DNA of 35,121 nt from NCBI GenBank assembly GCA_021154515.1, contig JAJKIL010000142.1, forward strand, positions 1-35,121, read 5' to 3'. Made by a program: the position numbers and the translations under genes. The notes beneath the pieces are model-generated. The model worked only from the letters and a program-made list of their open reading frames with translations, ran no database searches and was not told where the DNA came from. Numbering within the stretch: the first letter of the stretch is position 1; each line of letters begins with the position of its first letter. Positions 7,971 through 16,067 of the stretch are shown here, piece by piece. This DNA is from Niastella sp. (GTDB lineage: Bacteria > Bacteroidota > Bacteroidia > Chitinophagales > Chitinophagaceae).

Positions 7971-8678
7971 TTACTTATTGAGGGGAAGCACCGCTTCTAC
8001 CGCTGCCCGGTAACTTTCACTGAGAGGTAATTCAACAGCGCCCAAACAAATGAGATCGCGTTTCACCGCGGTTACTTTATCGGCAGCAATGATGTAGGAT
8101 TTATGGATGCGCACCAGCCGGTAAGGGAGTAATTTATCTTCCAGCGCCTTTAAACTCATTTTGGTGATCACCGGTTTGGTGGAAGTTGTTAAGTATATCT
8201 TCACATAATCTTTCATGCCTTCTATATACACGATCTCGTTGATATTGATCTTGACCTGGTTGTATTCTACATATACAAAAAAAGAAGCGGGCAGCTCTTT
8301 GAGAGTAGTTGTTTTTTGCTGTAGCCTGAACAATTCCTGCGCCTTGTTACAGGCTTTTAAAAAGCGTTCAAACGAAACCGGCTTTAACAGGTAGTCAACA
8401 GCAGCCAGCTCAAAACCTTCCCAGGCATGCTCTTTATACGCCGTCACAAAAATGATCATGGGTGGGTGTTGCAGCGATTGTACGAATTGAATGCCATCCA
8501 GTCCGGGCATTTGAATATCGAGGAATATAAGATCTACTTCTTCACGGTGTAACAGTTCAGTAGCTTCAATAGCGTTTTTACACCGGCCCACCAATTGTAA
8601 AAAGGGAACCCGGCTGATGTTATCAACCAGCAGGTCCAACACCCATTTTTCATCATCCACGGCAATACAACGCATCAT
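7971..8678 (-). CDS. LytTR-family response regulator
   Basis: The 235-residue protein has an N-terminal receiver domain with the acidic pair Asp8-Asp9, phospho-acceptor Asp54 in 'LIFLDIQMPGLDG', Thr79 and Lys99 in 'VDYLLKPVSF'. A LytTR DNA-binding domain (about 130-233) follows, with 'FVYVEYNQVKININEIVYIE', 'KDYVKIYL' and 'LVRIHKSYIIAADKV'. Phosphorylation by its cognate kinase should change binding to direct-repeat operators. The start ATG at 8678 overlaps the TGA of the kinase gene by 4 bp (ATGA), which implies translational coupling. Confidence 0.95.
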   Translation of the reverse strand: MMRCIAVDDEKWVLDLLVDNISRVPFLQLVGRCKNAIEATELLHREEVDLIFLDIQMPGLDGIQFVQSLQHPPMIIFVTAYKEHAWEGFELAAVDYLLKPVSFERFLKACNKAQELFRLQQKTTTLKELPASFFVYVEYNQVKININEIVYIEGMKDYVKIYLTTSTKPVITKMSLKALEDKLLPYRLVRIHKSYIIAADKVTAVKRDLICLGAVELPLSESYRAAVEAVLPLNK

Positions 8679-9679
8679 AACAGTTTACAATTTAAATGAA
8701 CTGAATAAATACCGTCCTTATTGTCAATGTTCAATTGGTAATTGTTCGCATACAACAACTCCAGCCGGTTTTTTACATTATTAAGGCCAATGCCTGAATG
8801 TTTGTCCTTCGACTGGTTGGCCGGGTTATAATTATTCACCACCCTAAAGTCGAGCTGTTGTTCTATTACGGTAAGAGTTATTTGTATAAACGGTTCCTTT
8901 ACCATTCCAATGCCGTGCTTGAACGCATTCTCGATAAATGGCACCAGCAACATGGGCTCTATCATTCCTTCGGGATAATCGTTTTGAATGTTCAATGAAA
9001 TGGCCACATCCTCCCCAAACCGCAATTGCTGCAGGGACACATAATTCTCTATTTGTTCTATTTCTTTGACAATAGCAATCTTTTCTTCATTGCTTTCATA
9101 TAACATGTAGCGCAACAACTCCGACAACCGGATCAACGATGGCTCCAGCAGGTTCGATTGCAAACGAGCCAGGGACACCATATTGGTGAGCATATTAAAT
9201 AAAAAATGCGGGCTCACCTGCGATCGTAATAATTTCAGCTCAGCATCGAGCCGTTGTGCCCGCGCTTCTTTTTCCATTCTTTCAAACCGAATACGGTCAT
9301 ACACCAGCCGGTAAATAATGCTGGCAAATAAAAAGGGCACTAATGGAAAAAAGATCAGTCGCCGGTTGAAGGTAGTGAACTGAAAACCCGGGTGCAGCAG
9401 CTGTAAAAAGAAAACCTTGGCAAAGCCCGAAAGACAAACGATAGCAATCAGACAGATAATATACAACCACCAGGTTCTTTTATTCAGCAGTTTGGGATAC
9501 AGGTAAAATGCATTGAAATAAAATAGCCCGATGTGATAAAGCGTGGTCAATAAGTAAAAAGTAGCCGGCAACCCAAAGAACTCCTGGTCCCACAACATAA
9601 TGCCGGGTACGCCTAACAGCAATATCCATACTGCTGCATGGATCCATTTGAGGGAAATAACCCGTTGTGCCGGTTTCAT
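8675..9679 (-). CDS. LytS-like sensor histidine kinase (His_kinase/HATPase)
   Basis: The 334-residue protein opens with about four transmembrane helices (residues 12-125) and no periplasmic sensor domain of note. A short linker is followed by the His_kinase motif 'LRSQVSPHFLFNMLTNM' with phospho-acceptor His158. An ATPase domain follows, with N box 'PFIENAFKHG' (247-256) and G box 'SGIGLNNVKNRL' (295-306). It belongs to the LytS/YehU class that pairs with LytTR regulators, and its partner follows with a 4-bp overlap. The signal it senses is not visible; the membrane-embedded N terminus suggests a membrane or cell-envelope cue. Confidence 0.93.
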   Translation of the reverse strand: MKPAQRVISLKWIHAAVWILLLGVPGIMLWDQEFFGLPATFYLLTTLYHIGLFYFNAFYLYPKLLNKRTWWLYIICLIAIVCLSGFAKVFFLQLLHPGFQFTTFNRRLIFFPLVPFLFASIIYRLVYDRIRFERMEKEARAQRLDAELKLLRSQVSPHFLFNMLTNMVSLARLQSNLLEPSLIRLSELLRYMLYESNEEKIAIVKEIEQIENYVSLQQLRFGEDVAISLNIQNDYPEGMIEPMLLVPFIENAFKHGIGMVKEPFIQITLTVIEQQLDFRVVNNYNPANQSKDKHSGIGLNNVKNRLELLYANNYQLNIDNKDGIYSVHLNCKLL

Positions 9680-9790
9680 CCCTGAAATTAAGATTTTGGC
9701 TGACTGGAACCAAGGAGGAGTAGATAATCGGAGAAAATGAGTAGATGAAAAAAAATACAGGTCGCAACACTTTTTAGTTGGAGCTCCACA

Positions 9791-10387
9791 TTAAAGCTCG
9801 GAGTGCAACGTATCGGCTACCAGTTGACGGGTTGTTGCCGTAAGGTCGGCCATATCCTGTAAGGAAATGATTTTATCGAGGTAAACTTCCTTGTTTACAG
9901 CAGTCATGATCTTTTTATGCATAGCTTCCTGTAGCATTTCAATGCGCTTTCTCGGCTCATATGAGCGGATATAAAAAAGAAGGGATTCCGTTTTATTCCA
10001 GCGTTCAACGATCTTGCCATAGAACAATTCTGCCACCTCGGGGTCGTGCGTCATCAAATGCTTTAAAAAATTAAGATCGTAGGAACGGATCTCGGTGGCG
10101 GTTAATGTTTTGCTGAATTCATTGAAGGGGGCATCGGGCAGGAAGGCCAGGTTGCCAAAAAACTCTCCTGGCGTTACGATCTCATACACGCATTCCTTTC
10201 CCTTGGGCGATAACCGGCCCAGTTTAACAGCACCGCTGATGATCTCGTAAATGTCGGTAAAACGCTGGGGCGCCCCGTACAACGAGGTTCCTTTTCTTAA
10301 TGTATGAAAGGCACTCTTCTCTTTTACCCCCGGAATATTCTTTGATACGAGGTAGTTGTACAGGCCCATTTCTGCTACCTTAGACAT
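9791..10387 (-). CDS. Crp/Fnr-family transcriptional regulator
   Basis: The ATG at 10387 is preferred over an in-frame TTG at 10393. The 198-residue protein has a cyclic-nucleotide-binding-like beta barrel (about 25-120, with 'FTDIYEIISGAVKLGRLSPKG' and 'IVTPGEFFGNLAFLPDAPF'), a dimer helix, and a C-terminal HTH ('ISLQDMADLTATTRQLVADTL'). The protein stops soon after the recognition helix, so the last wing is shorter than in classic Crp. No Cys cluster for an Fe-S centre is seen. Two TGTGCAAA direct repeats lie 28-47 bp upstream of its start and may be an operator. It sits upstream of the LytS/LytT pair on the same strand. Confidence 0.88.
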   Translation of the reverse strand: MSKVAEMGLYNYLVSKNIPGVKEKSAFHTLRKGTSLYGAPQRFTDIYEIISGAVKLGRLSPKGKECVYEIVTPGEFFGNLAFLPDAPFNEFSKTLTATEIRSYDLNFLKHLMTHDPEVAELFYGKIVERWNKTESLLFYIRSYEPRKRIEMLQEAMHKKIMTAVNKEVYLDKIISLQDMADLTATTRQLVADTLHSEL

Positions 10388-10414
10388 ACGCAATTTTACA
10401 GGGAAATTTGAACT

Positions 10415-10434
10415 TGTGCAAACCTGTGCAAAAA
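10415..10434 (+). promoter_or_regulatory. TGTGCAAA direct repeats upstream of Crp/Fnr gene
   Basis: Two copies of TGTGCAAA, at 10415-10422 and 10425-10432, are spaced exactly one helical turn (10 bp) apart. They lie upstream of the Crp/Fnr gene starting at 10387. They might bind the regulator itself or another protein. The repeat is seen; function is inferred. Confidence 0.35.
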
Positions 10435-10588
10435 GATTTCAGCAAGGAGGTGACTGATAACAATTAATTAACATTATTTATATATAAAAGAGGGTCTGCA
10501 GCAGGCAATTAGCCTTCGGCATAGCAAATAGACTAGGGTTTTTAATTACTGTCTTTGTTACTGCACTCCATCTGCCGGCAGGGTTAAA

Positions 10589-13000
10589 TCACTCATTCCT
10601 TAACGACTGCACCGGGTTTGCCCTGGCAGCTTTTACTGACTGCCAAGCTATCGTAAGCAAGGCAACACCCACCGTGATTAGGCCGGCTTCCAGAAATATA
10701 ATTGGCCCAACGGAAACGCGGTAGGCAAAATCTTTCAACGATTCATTCATGGCCCAGGTAGAAAGCGGAACGGCAATAACGATCGCGATCAGTACAAGTT
10801 TGATAAAATCCTTCGACAGCAATACCACAATGCCGCTTACCGATGAACCCAGCACTTTGCGAACGCCTATTTCTTTCACCCGTTGCTGCGCCATAAAGGT
10901 AGACAGTCCCAATAAACCCAAACACGCTATACAAATGGCCAAGCAGGAGAAGAAAGTGAACAGTTGCCCGAAATGCTGATCGGCCTGGTATTGTGCGTTG
11001 AACGATTCATCCAGGAAATGATACATAAACGGACGCTGTGGCGCCATTTTATCCCAGGTTGTTCTTACATGAGCCAGGGTGGATGGAATATTATCGCCTT
11101 TGATAGCAACTGAAATGCGGCTCAGTGCATTAGGATATCCATAGCGTAAAGTGAGCGGTTCTACCGCCTGGTGCAGCGACCGGAAATTGAAATCTTTTAC
11201 CACGCCAACGATGGTTCCCTTCCTGCCCCACTGGTCAAATTTTCTTCCTACGGCATCGGCAGGATTGGTATAACCATACAATTTTGCCGCCGCTTCATTA
11301 ATGATCATACCCTGCGCACTATCGGTGAGGTGCGTACGGGAATAGGCGCGGCCTGCAATCAATGGAATATGATACAGAGGTATGAAGTCGAAATCTATTT
11401 CATAAATAAGCGGGATGCGAAAACCCATTTGTCCATCGGGCGTTTGAATTTGTGTACCTGCATTGGGCAGAAATTCACCGGGCACGGCACGGGAAGCCGC
11501 CACGGAAACAACGCCGGGTTGATCTGCAATGGCTTTTTTAATGGCTTCAATATTTTGCTGTACTTTGGAATCGTCTTCAAAGTTGATGATCAACATTTGA
11601 TCTTTCTTAAAACCCAGATCGTGGCGGTTCAGGTATTTCAATTGGTTGAATACAATGATGGTGCCTGCAATGAGCGCTATAGATAAAGTGAATTGAAAAA
11701 CAACCAGTGCCTTGCGCAACGATACGCTCCCGCTTGCCGGATTGAATTTTCCTTTTAATACCGAAATAGCCCTGAACCCAGATAAGAACCAAGCCGGGTA
11801 AATGCCCGCTCCTATGCCTACAACTACCGCAAAACCGGCCATCGCAATAAACAACCAGGGGTTAAAGAAATTTACATAGGCAATCTCTTTTCCCGATAGT
11901 CTTTCGATCAGTGCAATGCCTGGTTTTGCCAATACGATCGCAATAATAGCAGCGGCCAGTGATAACAATATAGATTCAAAAAGAAATTGCCACATGAGGC
12001 TTGTAGGCCGTACGCCCAGCACCTTGCGAACACCCACTTCTTTTGCTCTTTCCAGTGAACGGGCGGTAGACAAATTCATGAAATTGATACAGGCGATCAG
12101 CATAATGAAAATTGCGATGCACAAAAACAGGGATACATTCAGCAGACTGCCCGTTGGGCCTGGCTGGCGGATTGCCAAAGAATGCAGGTACGCATCGGTC
12201 ATTTTTTCAAATTTGATCCCATACCCTTTATCATCCGGATTACGTCTTTTTACAAACTGATCTGCTTTTGCTTGCAGCGACTTTATATCAGTATTCTCTT
12301 TTAACAACAGGTACGTATAAAAATCAACATACCCCCACCAACCAAAGATCTCTTCCCTGAACTTGTGCATAGTTGTCATCGAGATGAGCCCGTTGAAAGT
12401 GAATTGCGAATTCGGTGGCACATCTTCCATAACACCGGTGACCATAAAGTTGGTCTGGTTATCTACCTGTAATGCCTGCCCTACAGGATTTTTATTACCG
12501 AAGAATTTCTGCGCCACTGATTTGGTTAGAACAATACTAAAAGGAGCGGTCAGGGCCGTATGCGGATCTCCATTGATCATTTTCCAGCTGAATACATCAA
12601 ACGCGGTAGAGTCCATAAACAACAGGTTATCCTGTTGAACGCGTTTGTCGCCATTTTGAAGCAGCAAGCTGTTCGGGCTCATAAACTGCACTACCCGCTC
12701 AATTTCGGGAAAATCGGCCTGCAGGGCCGGCCCCAGGGGCGCACAGCCCCATACCTGGTAATCCTTCGGGGTAGCTGCCACTGGTTTTGTACCTGGCTCT
12801 ACATTGCGAAAAGTTTGCACCACGCGGTATATTCTGTCGCGTTTGGTATGATATTGATCGTATGAATTTTCGTGGTACAGGTACACACTAATCAGCATGC
12901 AACAGGTCATTCCAATGGCCAGTCCGGCTACGTTTATTAACGTATAGAATTTTCTTTTCATCAAATTGCGCCAGGCGATCTGGAAGTAATGACGGAACAT
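10589..13000 (-). CDS. ABC transporter permease, MacB/FtsX type with two FtsX domains
   Basis: The ATG at 13000 gives 803 residues beginning 'MFRHYFQIAWRNLMKRKFYT', the usual opening of this Bacteroidota permease family; an upstream start at 13129 would add an unsupported 43 residues. A transmembrane helix (about 21-42) is followed by a MacB-like periplasmic domain and an FtsX unit ('MLIACINFMNLSTARSLER', 'EVGVRKVLG'). A second periplasmic domain and a second FtsX unit ('VKEIGVRKVLGSSVSGIVVL', ending 'ARANPVQSLRNE') follow. Such permeases work with a MacB/LolD-like ATPase to move lipoproteins, peptides or antimicrobials, or to relay envelope signals. No ATPase gene is adjacent, so its partner must be elsewhere. 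It diverges from the Crp/Fnr gene at 13219. Confidence 0.9.
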   Translation of the reverse strand: MFRHYFQIAWRNLMKRKFYTLINVAGLAIGMTCCMLISVYLYHENSYDQYHTKRDRIYRVVQTFRNVEPGTKPVAATPKDYQVWGCAPLGPALQADFPEIERVVQFMSPNSLLLQNGDKRVQQDNLLFMDSTAFDVFSWKMINGDPHTALTAPFSIVLTKSVAQKFFGNKNPVGQALQVDNQTNFMVTGVMEDVPPNSQFTFNGLISMTTMHKFREEIFGWWGYVDFYTYLLLKENTDIKSLQAKADQFVKRRNPDDKGYGIKFEKMTDAYLHSLAIRQPGPTGSLLNVSLFLCIAIFIMLIACINFMNLSTARSLERAKEVGVRKVLGVRPTSLMWQFLFESILLSLAAAIIAIVLAKPGIALIERLSGKEIAYVNFFNPWLFIAMAGFAVVVGIGAGIYPAWFLSGFRAISVLKGKFNPASGSVSLRKALVVFQFTLSIALIAGTIIVFNQLKYLNRHDLGFKKDQMLIINFEDDSKVQQNIEAIKKAIADQPGVVSVAASRAVPGEFLPNAGTQIQTPDGQMGFRIPLIYEIDFDFIPLYHIPLIAGRAYSRTHLTDSAQGMIINEAAAKLYGYTNPADAVGRKFDQWGRKGTIVGVVKDFNFRSLHQAVEPLTLRYGYPNALSRISVAIKGDNIPSTLAHVRTTWDKMAPQRPFMYHFLDESFNAQYQADQHFGQLFTFFSCLAICIACLGLLGLSTFMAQQRVKEIGVRKVLGSSVSGIVVLLSKDFIKLVLIAIVIAVPLSTWAMNESLKDFAYRVSVGPIIFLEAGLITVGVALLTIAWQSVKAARANPVQSLRNE

Positions 13001-13187
13001 GGTGGGCAGATTTAGTACCGTAAATTTACAAGCCCTGTGCCATTCGCATTTTGCCTGTAAAACAGGGGGCATTGCAGTCCGCCAGTGTTCAAAACCGGGC
13101 GGTTGGTGTACGGTAATGATACAACCCATTGCATTGCGGAAACGGTCCGATGCAAACCAGCAACGGGTCTATTCAATAAACTGTGGG

Positions 13188-13195
13188 TATATTTG
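13188..13195 (+). promoter_or_regulatory. Bacteroidota -7 box of Crp/Fnr gene
   Basis: TATATTTG fits the TAnnTTTG consensus and ends 23 bp upstream of the ATG at 13219, implying a leader of about 18 nt. No clear -33 TTTG is present. Confidence 0.6.
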
Positions 13196-13218
13196 CATAA
13201 TCAACAACATAACCACCC

Positions 13219-13800
13219 ATGTACGAATTATTCTTCCAAAAATTCAATGAAAAAATAGCCCTTACCGCTGAGGAAGAAGCATTCATAAAACAATACCTTA
13301 CTCCTAAAAAGCTGCGCCGCAAACAATACTTCCTGCAGGAAGGCGATGTGTGCAAAAGCATTTGCCTGGTAGAAAAAGGCGCCTTACGGGCCTATGTGCT
13401 CGATGAAACCGGTGATGAACACATAACAGCGTTTGCTCTCGAAGGCTGGACGCTGGGCGATCTGTACAGCTTTATCAAAGCAGAACCCGCTACCTGGAAT
13501 ATAGATGCCCTGGAAGATTGTGAACTCGTGCTCATCTCCAAACAGGCGCATGACGAGTTGATGCAAACAATGCCTAAATATGAAACCTATATCAGGATGT
13601 TGATGACCGATGCCTATATGGCGCTTCAGCGCAGAACGACCTATATGATAAGTCTGCCTCTGGAAGAACGCTACCTGGCATTTACCCAAATGTACCCTAC
13701 CCTTTTTCAACGCGTGCCCCAGCATATGATCGCTTCTTTTATGGGCCTCTCAGCAGAAACCTTAAGCCGCGTGCGTAGCCGGATCAGTAACCGCAAATAA
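13219..13800 (+). CDS. Crp/Fnr-family transcriptional regulator
   Basis: The 193-residue protein has a cNMP-binding-like beta barrel (about 25-115; 'QYFLQEGDVCKSICLVEKGALRAY', 'GWTLGDLYSF'), a long dimer helix, and a C-terminal HTH ('VPQHMIASFMGLSAETLSRVRSRI'). This is the Bacteroidota subfamily typified by a conserved 'LPLEERYLAF' before the HTH. No Fe-S cysteines are apparent. It lies just upstream of an NAD(P)-binding oxidoreductase gene on the same strand, with a palindromic dyad at 13806-13823 in between. Control of that gene is therefore a reasonable inference. Confidence 0.93.
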   Translation: MYELFFQKFNEKIALTAEEEAFIKQYLTPKKLRRKQYFLQEGDVCKSICLVEKGALRAYVLDETGDEHITAFALEGWTLGDLYSFIKAEPATWNIDALEDCELVLISKQAHDELMQTMPKYETYIRMLMTDAYMALQRRTTYMISLPLEERYLAFTQMYPTLFQRVPQHMIASFMGLSAETLSRVRSRISNRK

Positions 13801-13805
13801 AAAAC

Positions 13806-13823
13806 CGTTGACAAAAATCAACG
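13806..13823. promoter_or_regulatory. CGTTGA-N6-TCAACG dyad, candidate Crp/Fnr operator
   Basis: Perfect 6-bp arms are separated by CAAAAA, which matches the TTGA-N6-TCAA shape of Crp/Fnr sites. It lies just after the Crp/Fnr stop codon and about 70 bp upstream of the -7 box of the next gene. It could alternatively be a weak transcript-end hairpin, but no T tract follows. Confidence 0.45.
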
Positions 13824-13890
13824 ATTCTCCTTGTCCAAAAGCAACACTATTTCTTGCCCATAAGCATTGGAGCCAGGCCTGACGCTACTG

Positions 13891-13898
13891 TAGTTTTG
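13891..13898 (+). promoter_or_regulatory. Bacteroidota promoter of the oxidoreductase operon
   Basis: TAGTTTTG fits TAnnTTTG and lies 21 bp upstream of the ATG at 13920. A TTGG at 13867-13870, 20 bp further upstream, could serve as the -33 element. Confidence 0.6.
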
Positions 13899-13919
13899 TG
13901 TCATCAAAATCAAACAATC

Positions 13920-14582
13920 ATGAGCACAAAACAAACAATCGCCATTATAGGCGCCACCGGTAACATGGGTTCCGCCATCGCTAAATCTTTATCCAAGACC
14001 AACAACAGGTTATTACTTTTCGCCAGGCATTTTGACAAAGTGCAAGCCCTGGTGGAGGAAATAAAAAAAGGCAATGCCTCCGCCGAAGCAGAAGCTGTTG
14101 AATGTCCCACCAATGCATCGTGGGAAGCGGATATCATCATTCTGGCCCTGCCTTATGCGGATGAGAAAGAAATAGCCGCTAAAATAAAAGACGTAGCCAA
14201 TCAAAAAATTCTTATCAGTATTTCCAACCCGTTGAATGAAACGTACAGCGCCCTGGTTACCGCCGCCGATACCAGCGCTGGGGAACAACTGCAGCAACTG
14301 TTGCCCAACTCAAAAGTTGTAAAGGCTTTCAATACCGTATTCGCTGCCGATTTTGCCAATACCATCATCGATGGCAAACAGGTTGACACGCTTATTGCCG
14401 GCAATGATACCCAGGCCCTGGAAACCGTTTCGGAATTAGCAAGATCCATTGATTTGAACCCATTGGTTGCGGGCGAATTACCCTGGAGCAGAACGCTGGA
14501 GAACATGGCGCTGCTGCTTATTCAGTTTACCATGAAATATAACTACAACTGGGTTGCCGGTTGGAAAGTATTACATAACTAA
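13920..14582 (+). CDS. NAD(P)-binding oxidoreductase, F420/NADP reductase-like
   Basis: The ATG at 13920 gives 220 residues starting 'MSTKQTIAIIGATGNMGSAI', a Rossmann dinucleotide-binding fold with a GxTGxMG loop. An upstream start at 13854 would add 22 residues that overlap the promoter box. The pattern 'DIIILALPYADEKEIAAKIK' and 'ILISISNPLNETY', followed by 'KVVKAFNTVFAADFAN', is typical of the NADPH-dependent F420 reductase-like (NADP oxidoreductase) family. In organisms without F420 the substrate is unknown. It probably heads a three-gene operon with the NTF2-like lipoprotein and the YgiD-type dioxygenase, since the gaps are 30 and 0 bp. Confidence 0.88.
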   Translation: MSTKQTIAIIGATGNMGSAIAKSLSKTNNRLLLFARHFDKVQALVEEIKKGNASAEAEAVECPTNASWEADIIILALPYADEKEIAAKIKDVANQKILISISNPLNETYSALVTAADTSAGEQLQQLLPNSKVVKAFNTVFAADFANTIIDGKQVDTLIAGNDTQALETVSELARSIDLNPLVAGELPWSRTLENMALLLIQFTMKYNYNWVAGWKVLHN

Positions 14583-14612
14583 TCATTCATACAACCACTT
14601 AAAAAGTAACAC

Positions 14613-15185
14613 ATGAAAAAGATAAGTTTTGCAATTGTTATAGTAGCTTTCCTCGTTGTAAGTCAGGGTTGTCAACAAAACCCGGCTACAGCTGTTAATT
14701 CAACGGTTAATATCGATAGCCTTAAAAAGATCGCATTGGATCTGGCAGCTGCTAACGATACCATTGCCAGTCACATCACCAAGTTCGACGAACTGGATTT
14801 TGATGTGTTCAGCAATCAAAAATGGGACCGCCTGAAAGAAAGCCATGCGCCGGACATAAAAGTATTCTGGCCCGATGGCCACATGGCCCAGGGCATTGAC
14901 GTTCACATCGAGGACCTGAAGAAGCTTTTTGTACATGCGCCTGATACCCGTATTAAAGAACACCCTATAAAATTTGGTTCAGGCAATTATACATTGGTAA
15001 CCGGCGTTTTTGAAGGTACTTTTACCAAACCCATGCCTATAGGTAATGGCAAGTTCATTCAACCAACCGGCAAGGCTTTTAAAATGCCAATGGCTACCGT
15101 TGGGATCTGGAAAAACGGCGTAATGATAGAAGAACATCTTTTTTGGGATAACCAAACCTATGCTAAACAAATAGGGTTGCAATAG
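14613..15185 (+). CDS. Lipoprotein with SnoaL/NTF2-like (ester cyclase-type) domain
   Basis: The 190-residue product starts with a lipoprotein signal peptide, 'FLVVSQGC' with the lipobox Cys at residue 20. The mature part has the NTF2-like cone pattern: helical 'DELDFDVFSNQKWDRLKESH', then 'PDIKVFWPDGHMAQGIDVHI', 'KFGSGNYTLVTGVFEGTF' and 'FKMPMATVGIWKNGVMIEEH'. It looks like members annotated as ester cyclase or SnoaL-like proteins; many of these have no proven activity. It is followed with no gap by the dioxygenase gene, which implies joint expression, perhaps on small aromatic or polyketide-like substrates. Confidence 0.8.
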   Translation: MKKISFAIVIVAFLVVSQGCQQNPATAVNSTVNIDSLKKIALDLAAANDTIASHITKFDELDFDVFSNQKWDRLKESHAPDIKVFWPDGHMAQGIDVHIEDLKKLFVHAPDTRIKEHPIKFGSGNYTLVTGVFEGTFTKPMPIGNGKFIQPTGKAFKMPMATVGIWKNGVMIEEHLFWDNQTYAKQIGLQ

Positions 15186-16067
15186 ATGGAAAGAAAACAT
15201 TTCATACAAAACATTATAAAAGGAGCGATAGGTATGACAACACTTTCAGCATTTAACAATTTCACCAATGGTTTACCAGAACAGGAACAACTAATGCCGG
15301 TGTTGTTTGTGGGGCACGGTTCGCCCATGAACGGAATTGAGGATACGGAATTCAGTCGCCGATGGACGCAAATGGCTAAAGAGATCCCAACACCTGCAGC
15401 GGTGTTGGTGGTCTCAGCCCACTGGTTCACCAAAGGCACAAAAATAACAGCCATGGATTTCCCGCCAACGATCCACGATTTTGGTGGCTTTCCACAGGAA
15501 TTGTTTGACGTGCAATACCCGGCTCCTGGTGATCCGGTGTTGGCAAAGGAAACAGCTTCCCTGATTACCAGTACGCAGGTTGAATTAAATCACGACTGGG
15601 GCCTTGACCATGGCACCTGGACCATCGTGCGTCATATGTATCCCGATGCAAAGATCCCGGTTTTACAACTGAGCATCGACTATTCTCAAGGACCACAATA
15701 TCATTATGACCTGGCGAAAGAATTGTATAGCCTGCGCAGGAAAGGTGTATTGATCATTGGCAGTGGCAACATGGTGCATAACCTGAGAATGGTGGCCTGG
15801 GATAAACTGAACGAAGAAAATTATGGGTACGACTGGGCAATAAACCTCAACGACAAATTCAAATCATTGATCCTGGATGGCAATCATAAACCTTTGATCA
15901 ATTTTAGTGAGCTGGGCAGAGATGCGCAGCTGGCCATTCCTACGCCCGAACACTATCTGCCATTGTTGTACACGCTGGGTTTAAAAGGATCAAAAGACAA
16001 TGTGTCTTTTTTCAACGACAAAGCGGTTGGCGGTTCATTGACTATGACTTCGGTTAAATTGGGTTAA
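15186..16067 (+). CDS. ygiD: 4,5-DOPA-extradiol-dioxygenase-like (YgiD/LigB superfamily) protein
   Basis: The 293-residue protein matches the class III extradiol ring-cleaving dioxygenase fold of E. coli YgiD, a zinc/iron enzyme. Probable metal ligands are His44 in 'FVGHGSPMN', His79 in 'VVSAHWF' and His256 in 'TPEHYLPLL'; conserved His142 ('LDHGTW') and His198 ('GNMVHNLR') lie nearby. The ATG at 15186 directly follows the stop of the preceding gene (TAG ATG). Compared with YgiD it has about 30 extra N-terminal residues containing a hydrophobic stretch ('IIKGAIGMTTLSAF'), which may be an export signal. A later ATG at residue 37 would give the usual cytoplasmic length. Its stop overlaps the convergent transporter gene's stop. 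Confidence 0.88.
   Translation: MERKHFIQNIIKGAIGMTTLSAFNNFTNGLPEQEQLMPVLFVGHGSPMNGIEDTEFSRRWTQMAKEIPTPAAVLVVSAHWFTKGTKITAMDFPPTIHDFGGFPQELFDVQYPAPGDPVLAKETASLITSTQVELNHDWGLDHGTWTIVRHMYPDAKIPVLQLSIDYSQGPQYHYDLAKELYSLRRKGVLIIGSGNMVHNLRMVAWDKLNEENYGYDWAINLNDKFKSLILDGNHKPLINFSELGRDAQLAIPTPEHYLPLLYTLGLKGSKDNVSFFNDKAVGGSLTMTSVKLG

Noticed and set aside
10440-10456. AAGGAGGTGA, a perfect SD-like sequence on the + strand
   Set aside because: No + strand start codon or gene follows within a usable distance; coincidence.
10571-10580. CTGCCGGCAG palindrome after the permease gene
   Set aside because: Short, with no T tract; not enough for a terminator call.
11171-11686. 171-residue + strand frame inside the permease
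   Set aside because: It is the antisense shadow of the well-supported permease gene.
13001-13129. 43-residue N-terminal extension of the permease
   Set aside because: The family starts at MFRHYFQIAWRN and the extra part lies in the divergent promoter region.
16064-16067. Stop codons of two convergent genes overlapping in TTAA
   Set aside because: Compact gene ends of this kind are ordinary; noted only in the features.
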